From: Candidatus Faecimonas gallistercoris
GTDB lineage: Bacteria; Bacillota_I; Bacilli_A; RF39; UBA660
Direction of reading: 5' to 3'
NCBI GenBank assembly: GCA_018712565.1
Contig: DVGU01000008.1
Span: 1-46,938 of the forward strand
Length of the DNA stretch: 46,938 nt
Below the pieces are notes generated by a model. The model saw only the letters and a program-made list of their open reading frames with translations. It did not search any database and was not told the DNA's origin. The position numbers and the translations under genes were made by a program. Shown here piece by piece: positions 37,603 to 46,539 of the stretch. Position 1 is the first letter of the stretch. Each line of letters begins with the position of its first letter.

Positions 37603-39222
37603 ATGGAAAAAACATTTATATTTGGACATAAAAAACCAGATTCAGATTCAGTTATGTCAGCTATTGGGCTTTCTTACTTAAAAAATCAATTAGGTGAGAA
37701 TACAGAGCCTAGAATTTTAGGTAATATTAATAAAGAAACTAAGTATGCGTTAAAATTCTTTGATTTAAAAGAGCCTGAGTATTTAAATGATGTAAAACTT
37801 CAGATTAAGGATGTTAATTATCATAGGGATTTTGTAATTAGTGATACAGACTCTGTTTATGATGGATATCAGATGATGTTAGAAAAGGGGTTAACAGGCG
37901 TTCCAGTAGTTCAAAAAGATAATGATTTTTTAGGGTTAATTACTATTAAGGATTTATCACATATGGTAGTTAATGCTAATTATGAAGAGTTATATACTTC
38001 TTATAGTAATATTATGAAGGTTTTAAAAGGAGAAGAAGTATTAAAGTTTGATGAGGAACTTGCTGGGAAGATTATAGTTGCTGCTTATCGTAGTACTACT
38101 TTTATTAATACTGTTCCTTTGACCAAAAATGATATTTTAATTGTTGGAGATCGTCATAGTGTTATTGAGTATGCCGTAGAATCAGGTGTTAAGTTATTGA
38201 TTTTATCTGGGGATTCTGAAATAAAAGAAAAACATATCAAAATTGCTAGAAAAAATAAAGTAAATATTATTCGTACTCCTTATGATTCTTATCATATTAC
38301 AAGACTTATTCCACTTACTAATTATATTAGAATGATGATACGTAGTTATAATCCAGTAAAGTTTGAAGAAAGTGAATTTGTTGATACTGTTTTAGATATT
38401 AATAATAAATTAAAACATACTAATTATCCTATTGTTAATAAGAAAAATCAATGTTTGGGATTATTACGAATTACAGATCTTAATGAAAAACATCCTAAAA
38501 ATGTTATTTTAGTTGATCATAATGAAAAATTACAAAGTGTAGAAGGTCTTGATGAGGCTAATATATTGGAGATTTTTGATCATCATAATTTAGGTAGTAT
38601 TACGACTAATTCACCAATTAATTTTCGTAATATGGCTGTTGGATCAACTTGTACTATTGTTTATACTTTATATAAAGAAAGAAAAGTGGATATTCCTAAA
38701 GAAATAGCAGGAGCTTTACTTTCTGGTATATTGTCAGATACTTTAATTTTAAAAAGTCCTACTGCAACACCTCGTGATGAAGAGGCAGTTACTGAGTTGG
38801 CTCGTATTGCGGGTGTTAATTATCAAGATTATGGAATGGAGATGTTAGAGGCTGGTACTTCTTTAGAGGGAATGAGTAAAGAAGATGTATTATATAATGA
38901 TTTTAAATTATATACTGTTAATGAGAAGACATTTGCTATTGGACAATTCTTTACTATGAATTTTGATGAGATGAAAGAAGAATTGGATGATTATGTTCAT
39001 GTATTAGATGAGGTTTCTGAAGCTAATCATTATGATTTTCTTGCTTTATATGTTACTGATATCATAAAAAATGGTAGTTATGTAATTTTTAATACAAAAG
39101 GGCAAGAAGTTATGAATGTTGCTTATGAACAAGATATGGTGCCAGAAGGTTATTTTGTAGAGAATTGTGTTTCTCGTAAAAAACATGTTGTTCCATTAAT
39201 AATGGAAATATTTGAAAATTAA
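37603..39222 (+). CDS. Manganese-dependent inorganic pyrophosphatase with CBS/DRTGG regulatory insert
   Basis: FIFGHKKPDSDSVMSAIGLSYL, CBS-like repeats, DHHNLGS, SGILSDTLILKSPT. Confidence 0.93.
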   Translation: MEKTFIFGHKKPDSDSVMSAIGLSYLKNQLGENTEPRILGNINKETKYALKFFDLKEPEYLNDVKLQIKDVNYHRDFVISDTDSVYDGYQMMLEKGLTGVPVVQKDNDFLGLITIKDLSHMVVNANYEELYTSYSNIMKVLKGEEVLKFDEELAGKIIVAAYRSTTFINTVPLTKNDILIVGDRHSVIEYAVESGVKLLILSGDSEIKEKHIKIARKNKVNIIRTPYDSYHITRLIPLTNYIRMMIRSYNPVKFEESEFVDTVLDINNKLKHTNYPIVNKKNQCLGLLRITDLNEKHPKNVILVDHNEKLQSVEGLDEANILEIFDHHNLGSITTNSPINFRNMAVGSTCTIVYTLYKERKVDIPKEIAGALLSGILSDTLILKSPTATPRDEEAVTELARIAGVNYQDYGMEMLEAGTSLEGMSKEDVLYNDFKLYTVNEKTFAIGQFFTMNFDEMKEELDDYVHVLDEVSEANHYDFLALYVTDIIKNGSYVIFNTKGQEVMNVAYEQDMVPEGYFVENCVSRKKHVVPLIMEIFEN

Positions 39223-39235
39223 AAGGAGATAACTT

Positions 39236-40051
39236 ATGAGTTTTGTTGAAATATTAATTTTAGGATTTATTCAGGGGATTGCTGAATTTTTGCCAATATC
39301 TTCCTCAGCTCATTTAATTATTTTTCGTGATATTTTTGGAATAGGAGCAGGAATGAGTGCTAATATGGAACTTACTTTTGATATTGCACTTCACTTTGGT
39401 ACTTTACTTGCAATTGGAGTGTTTTTCTTTCATGACTTTATTCGGATGATTTGTAAGGGATTTACAAAAGGTGTTGCTGATAAAGATGGAAAAATATTGT
39501 GGTACTTAGTTGCTGCTACTATACCTGCTGCTATTGTAGGAGTGCTGTTTGAGGAGCCAATTGAAAAGATTATTCGTTCTAATTATATTGTAATTGCTTT
39601 AGCTCTTGCTATTATGGGTGTGATTATTTATTTGGCTGATAAATATAGTAAGCAAACAAAAACTATTCAAAAAATGACTTTATCTGATGCTATTTTAATT
39701 GGTTGTAGTCAAGTATTTGCTTTGATTCCAGGGTTTTCTCGTAGTGGTACTACTATTGCTGCTGGTAGAGTATTAGGACTTGATAGAGAAAGTGCAGCAA
39801 AGTTTTCTTTCTTTTTAAGTGCTCCAGTTGTATTAGGTGCAGTAGTATTACAATTGATTAAAGATAGTGTTTGGGGGGTTATTGCTGCTAATCTAGGAAC
39901 TTTTATTCTTGGTATACTTGTTTCTTTTGTCATTGGACTTTTATGTATTAAATATTTATTAAAATATTTACAAAAACATAATTTTAAAGTTTTTATGATT
40001 TATAGAGTTTTTTTAGCAGTAGTTGTTATATTATATATTATGGTTAGATAG
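39236..40051 (+). CDS. uppP: Undecaprenyl-diphosphate phosphatase
   Basis: LGFIQGIAEFLPISSSAHLIIF, ALIPGFSRSGTTIAAG. Confidence 0.96.
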   Translation: MSFVEILILGFIQGIAEFLPISSSAHLIIFRDIFGIGAGMSANMELTFDIALHFGTLLAIGVFFFHDFIRMICKGFTKGVADKDGKILWYLVAATIPAAIVGVLFEEPIEKIIRSNYIVIALALAIMGVIIYLADKYSKQTKTIQKMTLSDAILIGCSQVFALIPGFSRSGTTIAAGRVLGLDRESAAKFSFFLSAPVVLGAVVLQLIKDSVWGVIAANLGTFILGILVSFVIGLLCIKYLLKYLQKHNFKVFMIYRVFLAVVVILYIMVR

Positions 40052-40060
40052 GTGATATTA

Positions 40061-40816
40061 ATGAGTGTAGAAAGCATTGGATTGTTAGTTACATTTTTGT
40101 TAGGAGTTTTTGTTTTAATAGGGGCTATGGTTGCTTTTCTTGCTAATAAAAAACAAAAGATTATAGATTTTTCTTTAGGACTTGCTTTTAGTGTTATTGT
40201 TATGTTAATTATTTTGGATTTGATTCCTGAAGTGATTGAACATTTAGGTCTTAGATATATTTGGTTATTTTTGATATTTGTTGTTTTAGGATATGGATTA
40301 CTTAGAGGATTAGATCATTTTATTCCTGATCATCATGATCATCATAAAATGACTAAAAAAGAGGAGAGTAATAATTTAGCTCATATTGGTATTATTTCTT
40401 CGATTGCTTTAGTTATTCATAATATTATAGAGGGAATGGCAGTTTATTCAACTGTATTAACAGATGTTTCTACAGGATTAATGCTTGCTATTGGAATAGG
40501 ATTTCATAATCTTCCTCTTGGAATGGTTATTGCTACTACTTTTTATCAAGCAAATCAAAAATCTAAAAAAGTATGGTTAGTAATTGGTGGGGTTGCTTTT
40601 TCTACTTTAGTGGGTGGAATTATTTCTCTTTTATTAAATAATCAAGTTGTTCCAGAATGGGTAGTTGGTAGTTTACTTTCTCTTACATTAGGAATGTTAT
40701 TGTTTATATTATTTTCTGAATTATGGCCTAGAATCAAAAAAACAAAGTTTGCTCATGAACGTAATTTGGGACTTTTGATTGGTATTGTTATTATGTTGAT
40801 ATCTCTTGTTATTTAG
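40061..40816 (+). CDS. ZIP-family metal transporter
   Basis: His-rich loop HFIPDHHDHHKMTKKE, HNIIEGMAVYS, GFHNLPLGMVIA. Confidence 0.88.
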   Translation: MSVESIGLLVTFLLGVFVLIGAMVAFLANKKQKIIDFSLGLAFSVIVMLIILDLIPEVIEHLGLRYIWLFLIFVVLGYGLLRGLDHFIPDHHDHHKMTKKEESNNLAHIGIISSIALVIHNIIEGMAVYSTVLTDVSTGLMLAIGIGFHNLPLGMVIATTFYQANQKSKKVWLVIGGVAFSTLVGGIISLLLNNQVVPEWVVGSLLSLTLGMLLFILFSELWPRIKKTKFAHERNLGLLIGIVIMLISLVI

Positions 40817-41575
40817 GTGATGTTTATGATATATGTAGTTTGTTCTTGGTTCCTTTTGTTTTTATTATATTCTATGTTTGGATATATTATAGAGGTTATT
40901 TCCGTTAGTATTCATGCGAAGAAATGGGTATTTAATAGAGGCTTTTTAATTGGACCATATTTACCTATTTATGGATTTGGTTCATTGATTATGGTACTTT
41001 TTTTAAATCGATATGAAAATGATTTGCTTGCTTTATTTGTAATGAGTGCGTTTCTTTGTACCTTGCTTGAATATATTACAAGTTTAATTATGGAAAAAAT
41101 TTTTCAACTTCGTTGGTGGGATTATTCAGATAGAAAATTTAATATTAATGGAAGAGTATGTTTAGATAATGCTTTGTTATTTGGTGTAGGTGGAATCTTA
41201 GTTGTTAAAGTGATTCATCCAGCTTTATCCTGGGTTGTTTATCAACCTTCTAGTACGGTTATTATAGTTTTGGCAATTTGCTTGTTTGTTGTTTTCTTAT
41301 TGGATGTTGTTGAGTCTTCTTATATTACTGTTCGATTGAAAATTAATATTAGTCATTATATTCGTAAAGATGCAACAGCTAAGATAAAGAAAGAAGTTTT
41401 AGCGGCTTTACATAAACATATTACCTTAACATCGAGATTATTAAGAGCATTCCCTAATGTTTCATATGATGCTAATAAGAAAGTAAAAGAGTTTTTACAA
41501 TTACTTGATAAAACTAAAAAAGAGATGAAAATTCAAAAGTTAAAGAAAAAAATAAAAAAAGAAAAGAAAAAATGA
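40817..41575 (+). CDS. Putative ABC-transporter type IV (CmpB-like) membrane protein
   Basis: SMFGYIIEVISVSIHAKKWVFNRGFLIGPYLPIYGFGSL...LEYITSLIMEKIFQLRWWDYSDRKFNINGRVCLDNALLFG. Confidence 0.82.
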   Translation: MMFMIYVVCSWFLLFLLYSMFGYIIEVISVSIHAKKWVFNRGFLIGPYLPIYGFGSLIMVLFLNRYENDLLALFVMSAFLCTLLEYITSLIMEKIFQLRWWDYSDRKFNINGRVCLDNALLFGVGGILVVKVIHPALSWVVYQPSSTVIIVLAICLFVVFLLDVVESSYITVRLKINISHYIRKDATAKIKKEVLAALHKHITLTSRLLRAFPNVSYDANKKVKEFLQLLDKTKKEMKIQKLKKKIKKEKKK

Positions 41576-41676
41576 AATATTGTGTGTTAATAGTAAAGTT
41601 CAATTTTGATCTTTGCTTTTTTCCTTTATTTATCTTTTTGCTTAACTATGTTATACTGGGATTATAGGAGGTTAAT

Positions 41677-43050
41677 ATGAGATATAAAGAAGATATTAAT
41701 AAGAATATATTTAGGGGATATGATATTAGAGGTATCTATCCTAGTGAGATTGATGAGGATACTGCCTATACTATTGGACTTGGGTTTGGTAGTTATGTAC
41801 GTGATTTAGGTAAGAAGACTTGTATTGTTGGTCATGATAATCGTCTTAGTAGTCCTAGTTTGTATGAGGCTTTGACTAAAGGAATTTTAGAAACTGGTGT
41901 TGATATTATTTCTTTAGGTCTTTGTACAACACCAATGTATTATTATGCTTGTATTAAGTTAAAAGTATATAGTGGTATTATGGTTACTGCTAGTCATAAT
42001 CCTAAGGATGATAATGGATTTAAGTTTGCTTTTGATGAGAGTGGTAATTGTAAAGGACAAGAAATTCAAGATTTTTTGGCTTATATTTTGCGTGGAAATT
42101 TTCAAAAAGGAGAAGGAAAGTTATCTACTTATAATATAGAAGATGATTATTTAGAGTTGTTCCGTACTCATTTAAATTTTGGACCACGTCGTGTTAAAGT
42201 GGTTATTGATCCAGGAAATGGTACAACTAGTATTATTGCTAAAAAATTATATGAGATGTTTCCAATGGATTTAGTTGTCATTAATGGAGAAAGTGATGGT
42301 ACTTTTCCAAATCATCATCCTGATCCATGTGTTGAAGAAAATCTTAGTCAATTAAAGAAAAAGGTATTGGAAGTTCATGCAGATGTTGGTCTTGCATTTG
42401 ATGGTGATGGTGATCGTATGGGAATGGTTACTAATTCTGCTAAATTCTTACCAAATGATTTATATATGATATTAATGATTCGTGATATGATTGATAAAGT
42501 ACCAAAAAAAGAATTTTTATATGATGTTAAATGTTCTAAGGCATTGTCTGATGAAATTAGTCGTTTAGGTGGTAAGGGTATTTGTTATCGTACAGGGAAT
42601 TCTTATACGAAAGCAAAAGTTAGAGATGATGATTTGCCATTTGGTGGAGAATTATCTGGTCATGTATATTTTAGAGATCGTTGGTTAGGTTTTGATTCAG
42701 GACTTTATGCAGGACTTCGTATGGTAGAGTTATTGTCTAGATGTAGTGAGTCTGTTGATGAATTAACTAAAGATATTCCGGTATATTATTCTACTTCTGA
42801 ACTTAAATTTTCAGCAAGTGATGATGTGAAGTTTTCTATTGTTGATAAAATAGGTGAGTATGCAGATAGTAAGAATTATGAACATTTAGATATTGATGGA
42901 GTAAAAGTATTATTTGATGATGGATGGGCATTAGTACGTGCTAGTAATACAGGACCAAATATTACAGCGAGATTCGAAGCAAATACTAAGGAAAGATTAG
43001 AAGAGTTACAAAATGAATTTATCACTGTTTTACAAGAGTTATTAAAATAA
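41677..43050 (+). CDS. Phosphomannomutase/phosphoglucomutase
   Basis: FRGYDIRGIYP, MVTASHNPKDDNGFKF, FDGDGDRMG, GGELSGHVYFRD. Confidence 0.94.
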   Translation: MRYKEDINKNIFRGYDIRGIYPSEIDEDTAYTIGLGFGSYVRDLGKKTCIVGHDNRLSSPSLYEALTKGILETGVDIISLGLCTTPMYYYACIKLKVYSGIMVTASHNPKDDNGFKFAFDESGNCKGQEIQDFLAYILRGNFQKGEGKLSTYNIEDDYLELFRTHLNFGPRRVKVVIDPGNGTTSIIAKKLYEMFPMDLVVINGESDGTFPNHHPDPCVEENLSQLKKKVLEVHADVGLAFDGDGDRMGMVTNSAKFLPNDLYMILMIRDMIDKVPKKEFLYDVKCSKALSDEISRLGGKGICYRTGNSYTKAKVRDDDLPFGGELSGHVYFRDRWLGFDSGLYAGLRMVELLSRCSESVDELTKDIPVYYSTSELKFSASDDVKFSIVDKIGEYADSKNYEHLDIDGVKVLFDDGWALVRASNTGPNITARFEANTKERLEELQNEFITVLQELLK

Positions 43051-43062
43051 AGATTAATATAT

Positions 43063-43091
43063 AACCGATACATTTAAGTATTGGTTTTTTT
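43063..43091 (+). terminator. Intrinsic terminator
   Basis: AACCGATAC-ATTTAA-GTATTGGTT followed by T's. Confidence 0.8.
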
Positions 43092-43103
43092 GTGTAAAAA
43101 TCG

Positions 43104-43132
43104 TTGATATACAAACAAATGTATTATATAAT
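43104..43132 (+). promoter_or_regulatory. Sigma-A-like promoter with LexA/DinR-like box in spacer
   Basis: TTGATA-17-TATAAT; spacer has CAAACAAATGTATT (43112-43125), same phase as at 21743 and 46490. Confidence 0.65.
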
Positions 43133-43180
43133 ATTATTGTAATATATGATGTAGTATGATAAAAGAAGGAGATATAATAA

Positions 43181-43618
43181 ATGAATTTTTATGTAGGATC
43201 AGGAATGAAAAATTGTGAATTAGTAACTTGTTATGCAGAAAAATTAAAAGAAAAGGGGTGGCATCAAACTTACGATTGGGTAGAGAATGTATGTGATGAT
43301 GAACCGATAGATGATATGATAAATTATGCAAGACGTGAAAAACAAGCTGTTATAGACTCTGATGTTGTAATTATTATATTACCTGCTGGAAGAGGAGCGC
43401 ATATTGAACTAGGAATGGCTCTAGCATTAGATAAAAAACTTTTTCTATGTGCACAGTCAGAAGATGAGTTTAGTATAGATAATACAGTAGCTTTCTATGA
43501 ATTACCTAGTGTAGTAAAATTAATTGGAACAGTTGATGAAAATATTGATAAAATAATGAAGGTAGTAGTAGCAGATAAAAGTAAAGTGAAAGAGATAACA
43601 ATGAAAAACAATAGCTAA
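43181..43618 (+). CDS. Nucleoside 2-deoxyribosyltransferase-like protein
   Basis: MNFYVGSGMKNCELVTCYAEKLKEKGW...VIDSDVVIIILPAGRGAHIELGMALALDKKLFL; NDT-like Rossmann pattern. Confidence 0.75.
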   Translation: MNFYVGSGMKNCELVTCYAEKLKEKGWHQTYDWVENVCDDEPIDDMINYARREKQAVIDSDVVIIILPAGRGAHIELGMALALDKKLFLCAQSEDEFSIDNTVAFYELPSVVKLIGTVDENIDKIMKVVVADKSKVKEITMKNNS

Positions 43619-43637
43619 TATTTGTAAAAGTATCTTG

Positions 43638-43745
43638 TAACTAAAGTGGGTTTATGCTATAGTGGAGTAGACGTTTGCTTTAAAATTATATAGTGTAGGG
43701 TAACTGCATATGAATGTAGTTTTTTAGCGTTGTTTAGTTTTTAGA
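43638..43745 (+). promoter_or_regulatory. Promoter and attenuator-like leader of HelD-like gene
   Basis: TTGTAA-17-TATAGT promoter (~43635-43663); hairpin AACTGCAT-ATGA-ATGTAGTT (43702-43721) followed by T-run; overlapping ATGAATGTAGTTTTTTAG mini-ORF. Confidence 0.55.
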
Positions 43746-43764
43746 GAATAAATAAGGAGGTATT

Positions 43765-45795
43765 ATGGCAATTGGTAGAGAGGAGTTAAAAAAAGAAGAT
43801 TTAATATTATCTAAGGTATTAAAATTATTAGGTAATACTTTGGAGGAGTTAGGTGGAGATGTTTATCAAGAGGAAGAGGATTTTACTGAGTTTAAGAAGA
43901 TGATGTGGGAAGATTCTAATAGTTTTGATCAAGCAGAAATTGGGCAAGTTATGGCAGCGACACAGCAAGAGGCAGAAAAGGTTTTAATGAAGAGAAAGTA
44001 TTTTATAAGACTTAATCAAATTAAAAATAAACCTTATTTTGCATCGATTGTTTTTCAAGATGAAGAGGGTAAAAATTATAATATTTATATTTCTTTGACA
44101 TATTTAAAAGATAAAAATCTTAATAATATTTTATATGATTGGCGAAGTCCTATTTGTAGTTTGTTTTATGATTATGAAGTTGGGCCTTGTTCTTATATTG
44201 CTCCTGGAGGAGAATATTTTGGAGAGTTAAAAAGAAAAAGGCAATATAAGATAGAGAATAGGAAGTTAGTTGGTGTTTTTGATAATTCTTTAAATATTGA
44301 TGATGAAGTATTGCAAGAAGTTTTAGCACATGAGGATAGTGATAAGATGAAGAATGTAGTAAATACAATTCAACAAGAACAAAATCAAGTGATTCGTAAT
44401 TTGGAAGATCATAATTTAATTGTCCAGGGGATTGCAGGAAGTGGTAAGACTACGGTTGCTTTACATAGAATTGCATTTTTACTTTATCGCTTAGAAAAAT
44501 TAACTAGTAAAAATATTTTAATATTTTCTCCTAATCCTGTATTTAGCGAGTATATTTCGGATGTATTACCTTCCTTAGGAGAAGAGAATACTTTACAGAC
44601 AACGTTTCATGATTATATGGCATATCAGATTACTGAGTATAAAGAGATAGAGTCATTTACTGATTTTGTAGCGAGATATTATACTTATCAAGTTCCTGAT
44701 ATAGAATTAATTAAATATAAACAAAGTGATGAGATTATTAGTGATATAGATCAGTATTTAGATGAATATATTTCTAAGGCAAAATTTATAGAATCTTTTT
44801 ATGAGGGAGATGTTCATTATGTTTCTTTAGATGATATTAATTTTTTACTTCATCATAAGTATGATAGATTTCCTTTGTTTGAAAGAGTAGAGGAGATTGC
44901 GAAGAAGTTATCTTATGATTTCTATCAAGGTAGTGGTAAGAAGACGGGAGTTTTTCGTAAGTTATTAAGAGAGCATGCTAATTTTAAGAAGAATATAAAG
45001 GAAATTTATAAGGGGTTTTATTCTAGTGTTTATTGTAGGGTTACGTTGACGGATAAAGAGATTAATCAGTTTGTAAGAGGAAGAAAATTGTTTTATGAAG
45101 ATGCTTTATTGTTTTGCTATATAAAGGGAAAGTTAGAAGGCTTTTTGTATGAAGAAAATATTAAGCAAGTTGTTATTGATGAGGCACAAGATTATAATAA
45201 GTTACAATATATGATTATTTCTCGTATTTTTGGGAGAGCAGATTTTACTATTTTAGGAGATGTTAATCAGAATATTAATCCTTATTATCATTATGATTCA
45301 TTAGAGGAGTTGAAAAGCGTATTTACTAAGGATAGTAAGTATATTGAACTTTTAAAGACTTATCGTTGTTCTCCTGAGATTATTGAATATACTAATAAGA
45401 TATTACATCTAAATCATGTTAATGCTATACGTCGTGATAATCAGAAACCTGTTGTTTTTAGGAGACATTTAGAAAATTTAAAAGAAAGTTTATTACATGA
45501 TATAAAAGTACTTAAAGAAGAACATTCTAGTGTTGCAATTATTACAAAAGATGATAATGAGGCAGAAAAGATTTATTCTTTAATTAAAGATAGTGTGAAA
45601 GTTACTTATATTACTTTAGATACTAAAGAATTTTCTAGAGAGTTAGTTTTAGTACCAGCTTATTTAGCGAAGGGATTAGAATTTGATAGTGTTATTTTGT
45701 ATAATGATAGAGAAAATTCTTATAAGGGGAATGAACGTAATTTATTATATGTTGCTTGTACTAGAGCACAACATGAGCTTTATATTTATAATTAA
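43765..45795 (+). CDS. HelD-like UvrD/Rep-superfamily ATPase (RNA polymerase-recycling type)
   Basis: LIVQGIAGSGKTTVALHRIAFLLYRL, VIDEAQDYNKLQYMII, YVACTRAQHELYIYN; DWRSPICSLFYDYEVGP N-terminal pattern. Confidence 0.88.
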   Translation: MAIGREELKKEDLILSKVLKLLGNTLEELGGDVYQEEEDFTEFKKMMWEDSNSFDQAEIGQVMAATQQEAEKVLMKRKYFIRLNQIKNKPYFASIVFQDEEGKNYNIYISLTYLKDKNLNNILYDWRSPICSLFYDYEVGPCSYIAPGGEYFGELKRKRQYKIENRKLVGVFDNSLNIDDEVLQEVLAHEDSDKMKNVVNTIQQEQNQVIRNLEDHNLIVQGIAGSGKTTVALHRIAFLLYRLEKLTSKNILIFSPNPVFSEYISDVLPSLGEENTLQTTFHDYMAYQITEYKEIESFTDFVARYYTYQVPDIELIKYKQSDEIISDIDQYLDEYISKAKFIESFYEGDVHYVSLDDINFLLHHKYDRFPLFERVEEIAKKLSYDFYQGSGKKTGVFRKLLREHANFKKNIKEIYKGFYSSVYCRVTLTDKEINQFVRGRKLFYEDALLFCYIKGKLEGFLYEENIKQVVIDEAQDYNKLQYMIISRIFGRADFTILGDVNQNINPYYHYDSLEELKSVFTKDSKYIELLKTYRCSPEIIEYTNKILHLNHVNAIRRDNQKPVVFRRHLENLKESLLHDIKVLKEEHSSVAIITKDDNEAEKIYSLIKDSVKVTYITLDTKEFSRELVLVPAYLAKGLEFDSVILYNDRENSYKGNERNLLYVACTRAQHELYIYN

Positions 45796-45825
45796 TATGA
45801 TATACTATATATTTAAGGTGATTTT

Positions 45826-46395
45826 ATGAATTATGGTTATCCTGGTGTTAGTGATAGTGAAATTATTAAAAATTATAAGGTAATAGATGGTGTTATTGTT
45901 GTTAAGTATTTAGATGGTAGTAGTGATTATTTGTGTTATTCTGATAGTGAGGTTGAAAAAATAGAAGAACAGATGATAGAGCAAGCCATAGATAGAGATA
46001 ATAGTTTAGCTTTTTTTGAATGTAGTGCTAATAAGAAAATTTTATCTGTGAAGATAGCGATAACTATGATGTCGTCTTTAGGTTTTGCTATTGCATCTTA
46101 TTGTAATGATGTTGATTTTTTCTATAGTTGTTTCAGTGGAATTAGTGGTTGTTTAGCTTTTGATAGTATTTCTGAATATTTATCGTATCGTGATGAAGCA
46201 GAAGAACTTAGTAAATATAGAACTTATTTAACTATGATGGATAAACTTGATAGTATAGAGGATCATTCTAGTTTGTATCAAAGTCCTGAGAGACTTACTA
46301 TTCATACTTTAGATGATTTTTCTTCTAAAGAAGTTAAAAATATTTATAAAACTTTGAAGAGTAATTCTACTGGGTATGCTTATGTAAAAAAATAA
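45826..46395 (+). CDS. Hypothetical protein
   Basis: Complete ORF with weak SD (aggtga) and two central hydrophobic segments; no family recognised. Confidence 0.6.
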   Translation: MNYGYPGVSDSEIIKNYKVIDGVIVVKYLDGSSDYLCYSDSEVEKIEEQMIEQAIDRDNSLAFFECSANKKILSVKIAITMMSSLGFAIASYCNDVDFFYSCFSGISGCLAFDSISEYLSYRDEAEELSKYRTYLTMMDKLDSIEDHSSLYQSPERLTIHTLDDFSSKEVKNIYKTLKSNSTGYAYVKK

Positions 46396-46397
46396 AA

Positions 46398-46434
46398 AAT
46401 CATAAAGAATTAGTTTTCTTTATGATTCTTTTTT
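46398..46434 (+). terminator. Intrinsic terminator
   Basis: AATCATAAAGAA-...-TTCTTTATGATT then CTTTTTT. Confidence 0.85.
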
Positions 46435-46489
46435 GTATATTAGGAATTTGCTTCTCAAAATGCAAATTTGAAAACTTGATAAAAAATAG

Positions 46490-46518
46490 TTGACATGCGA
46501 ACAAATGTATTATATAGT
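46490..46518 (+). promoter_or_regulatory. Sigma-A-like promoter with LexA/DinR-like box in spacer
   Basis: TTGACA-17-TATAGT; spacer contains CGAACAAATGTATT (46498-46511). Confidence 0.75.
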
Positions 46519-46539
46519 GTTCTCATCAGGAGGAATATT

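Noticed and set aside
46498-46514. NrdR-box interpretation of the shared promoter motif
   Set aside because: Only a partial TATAGTGT half at the TnpB promoter; the conserved part across the three promoters is the CGAACAAAYGTATT spacer, which fits DinR/LexA better.
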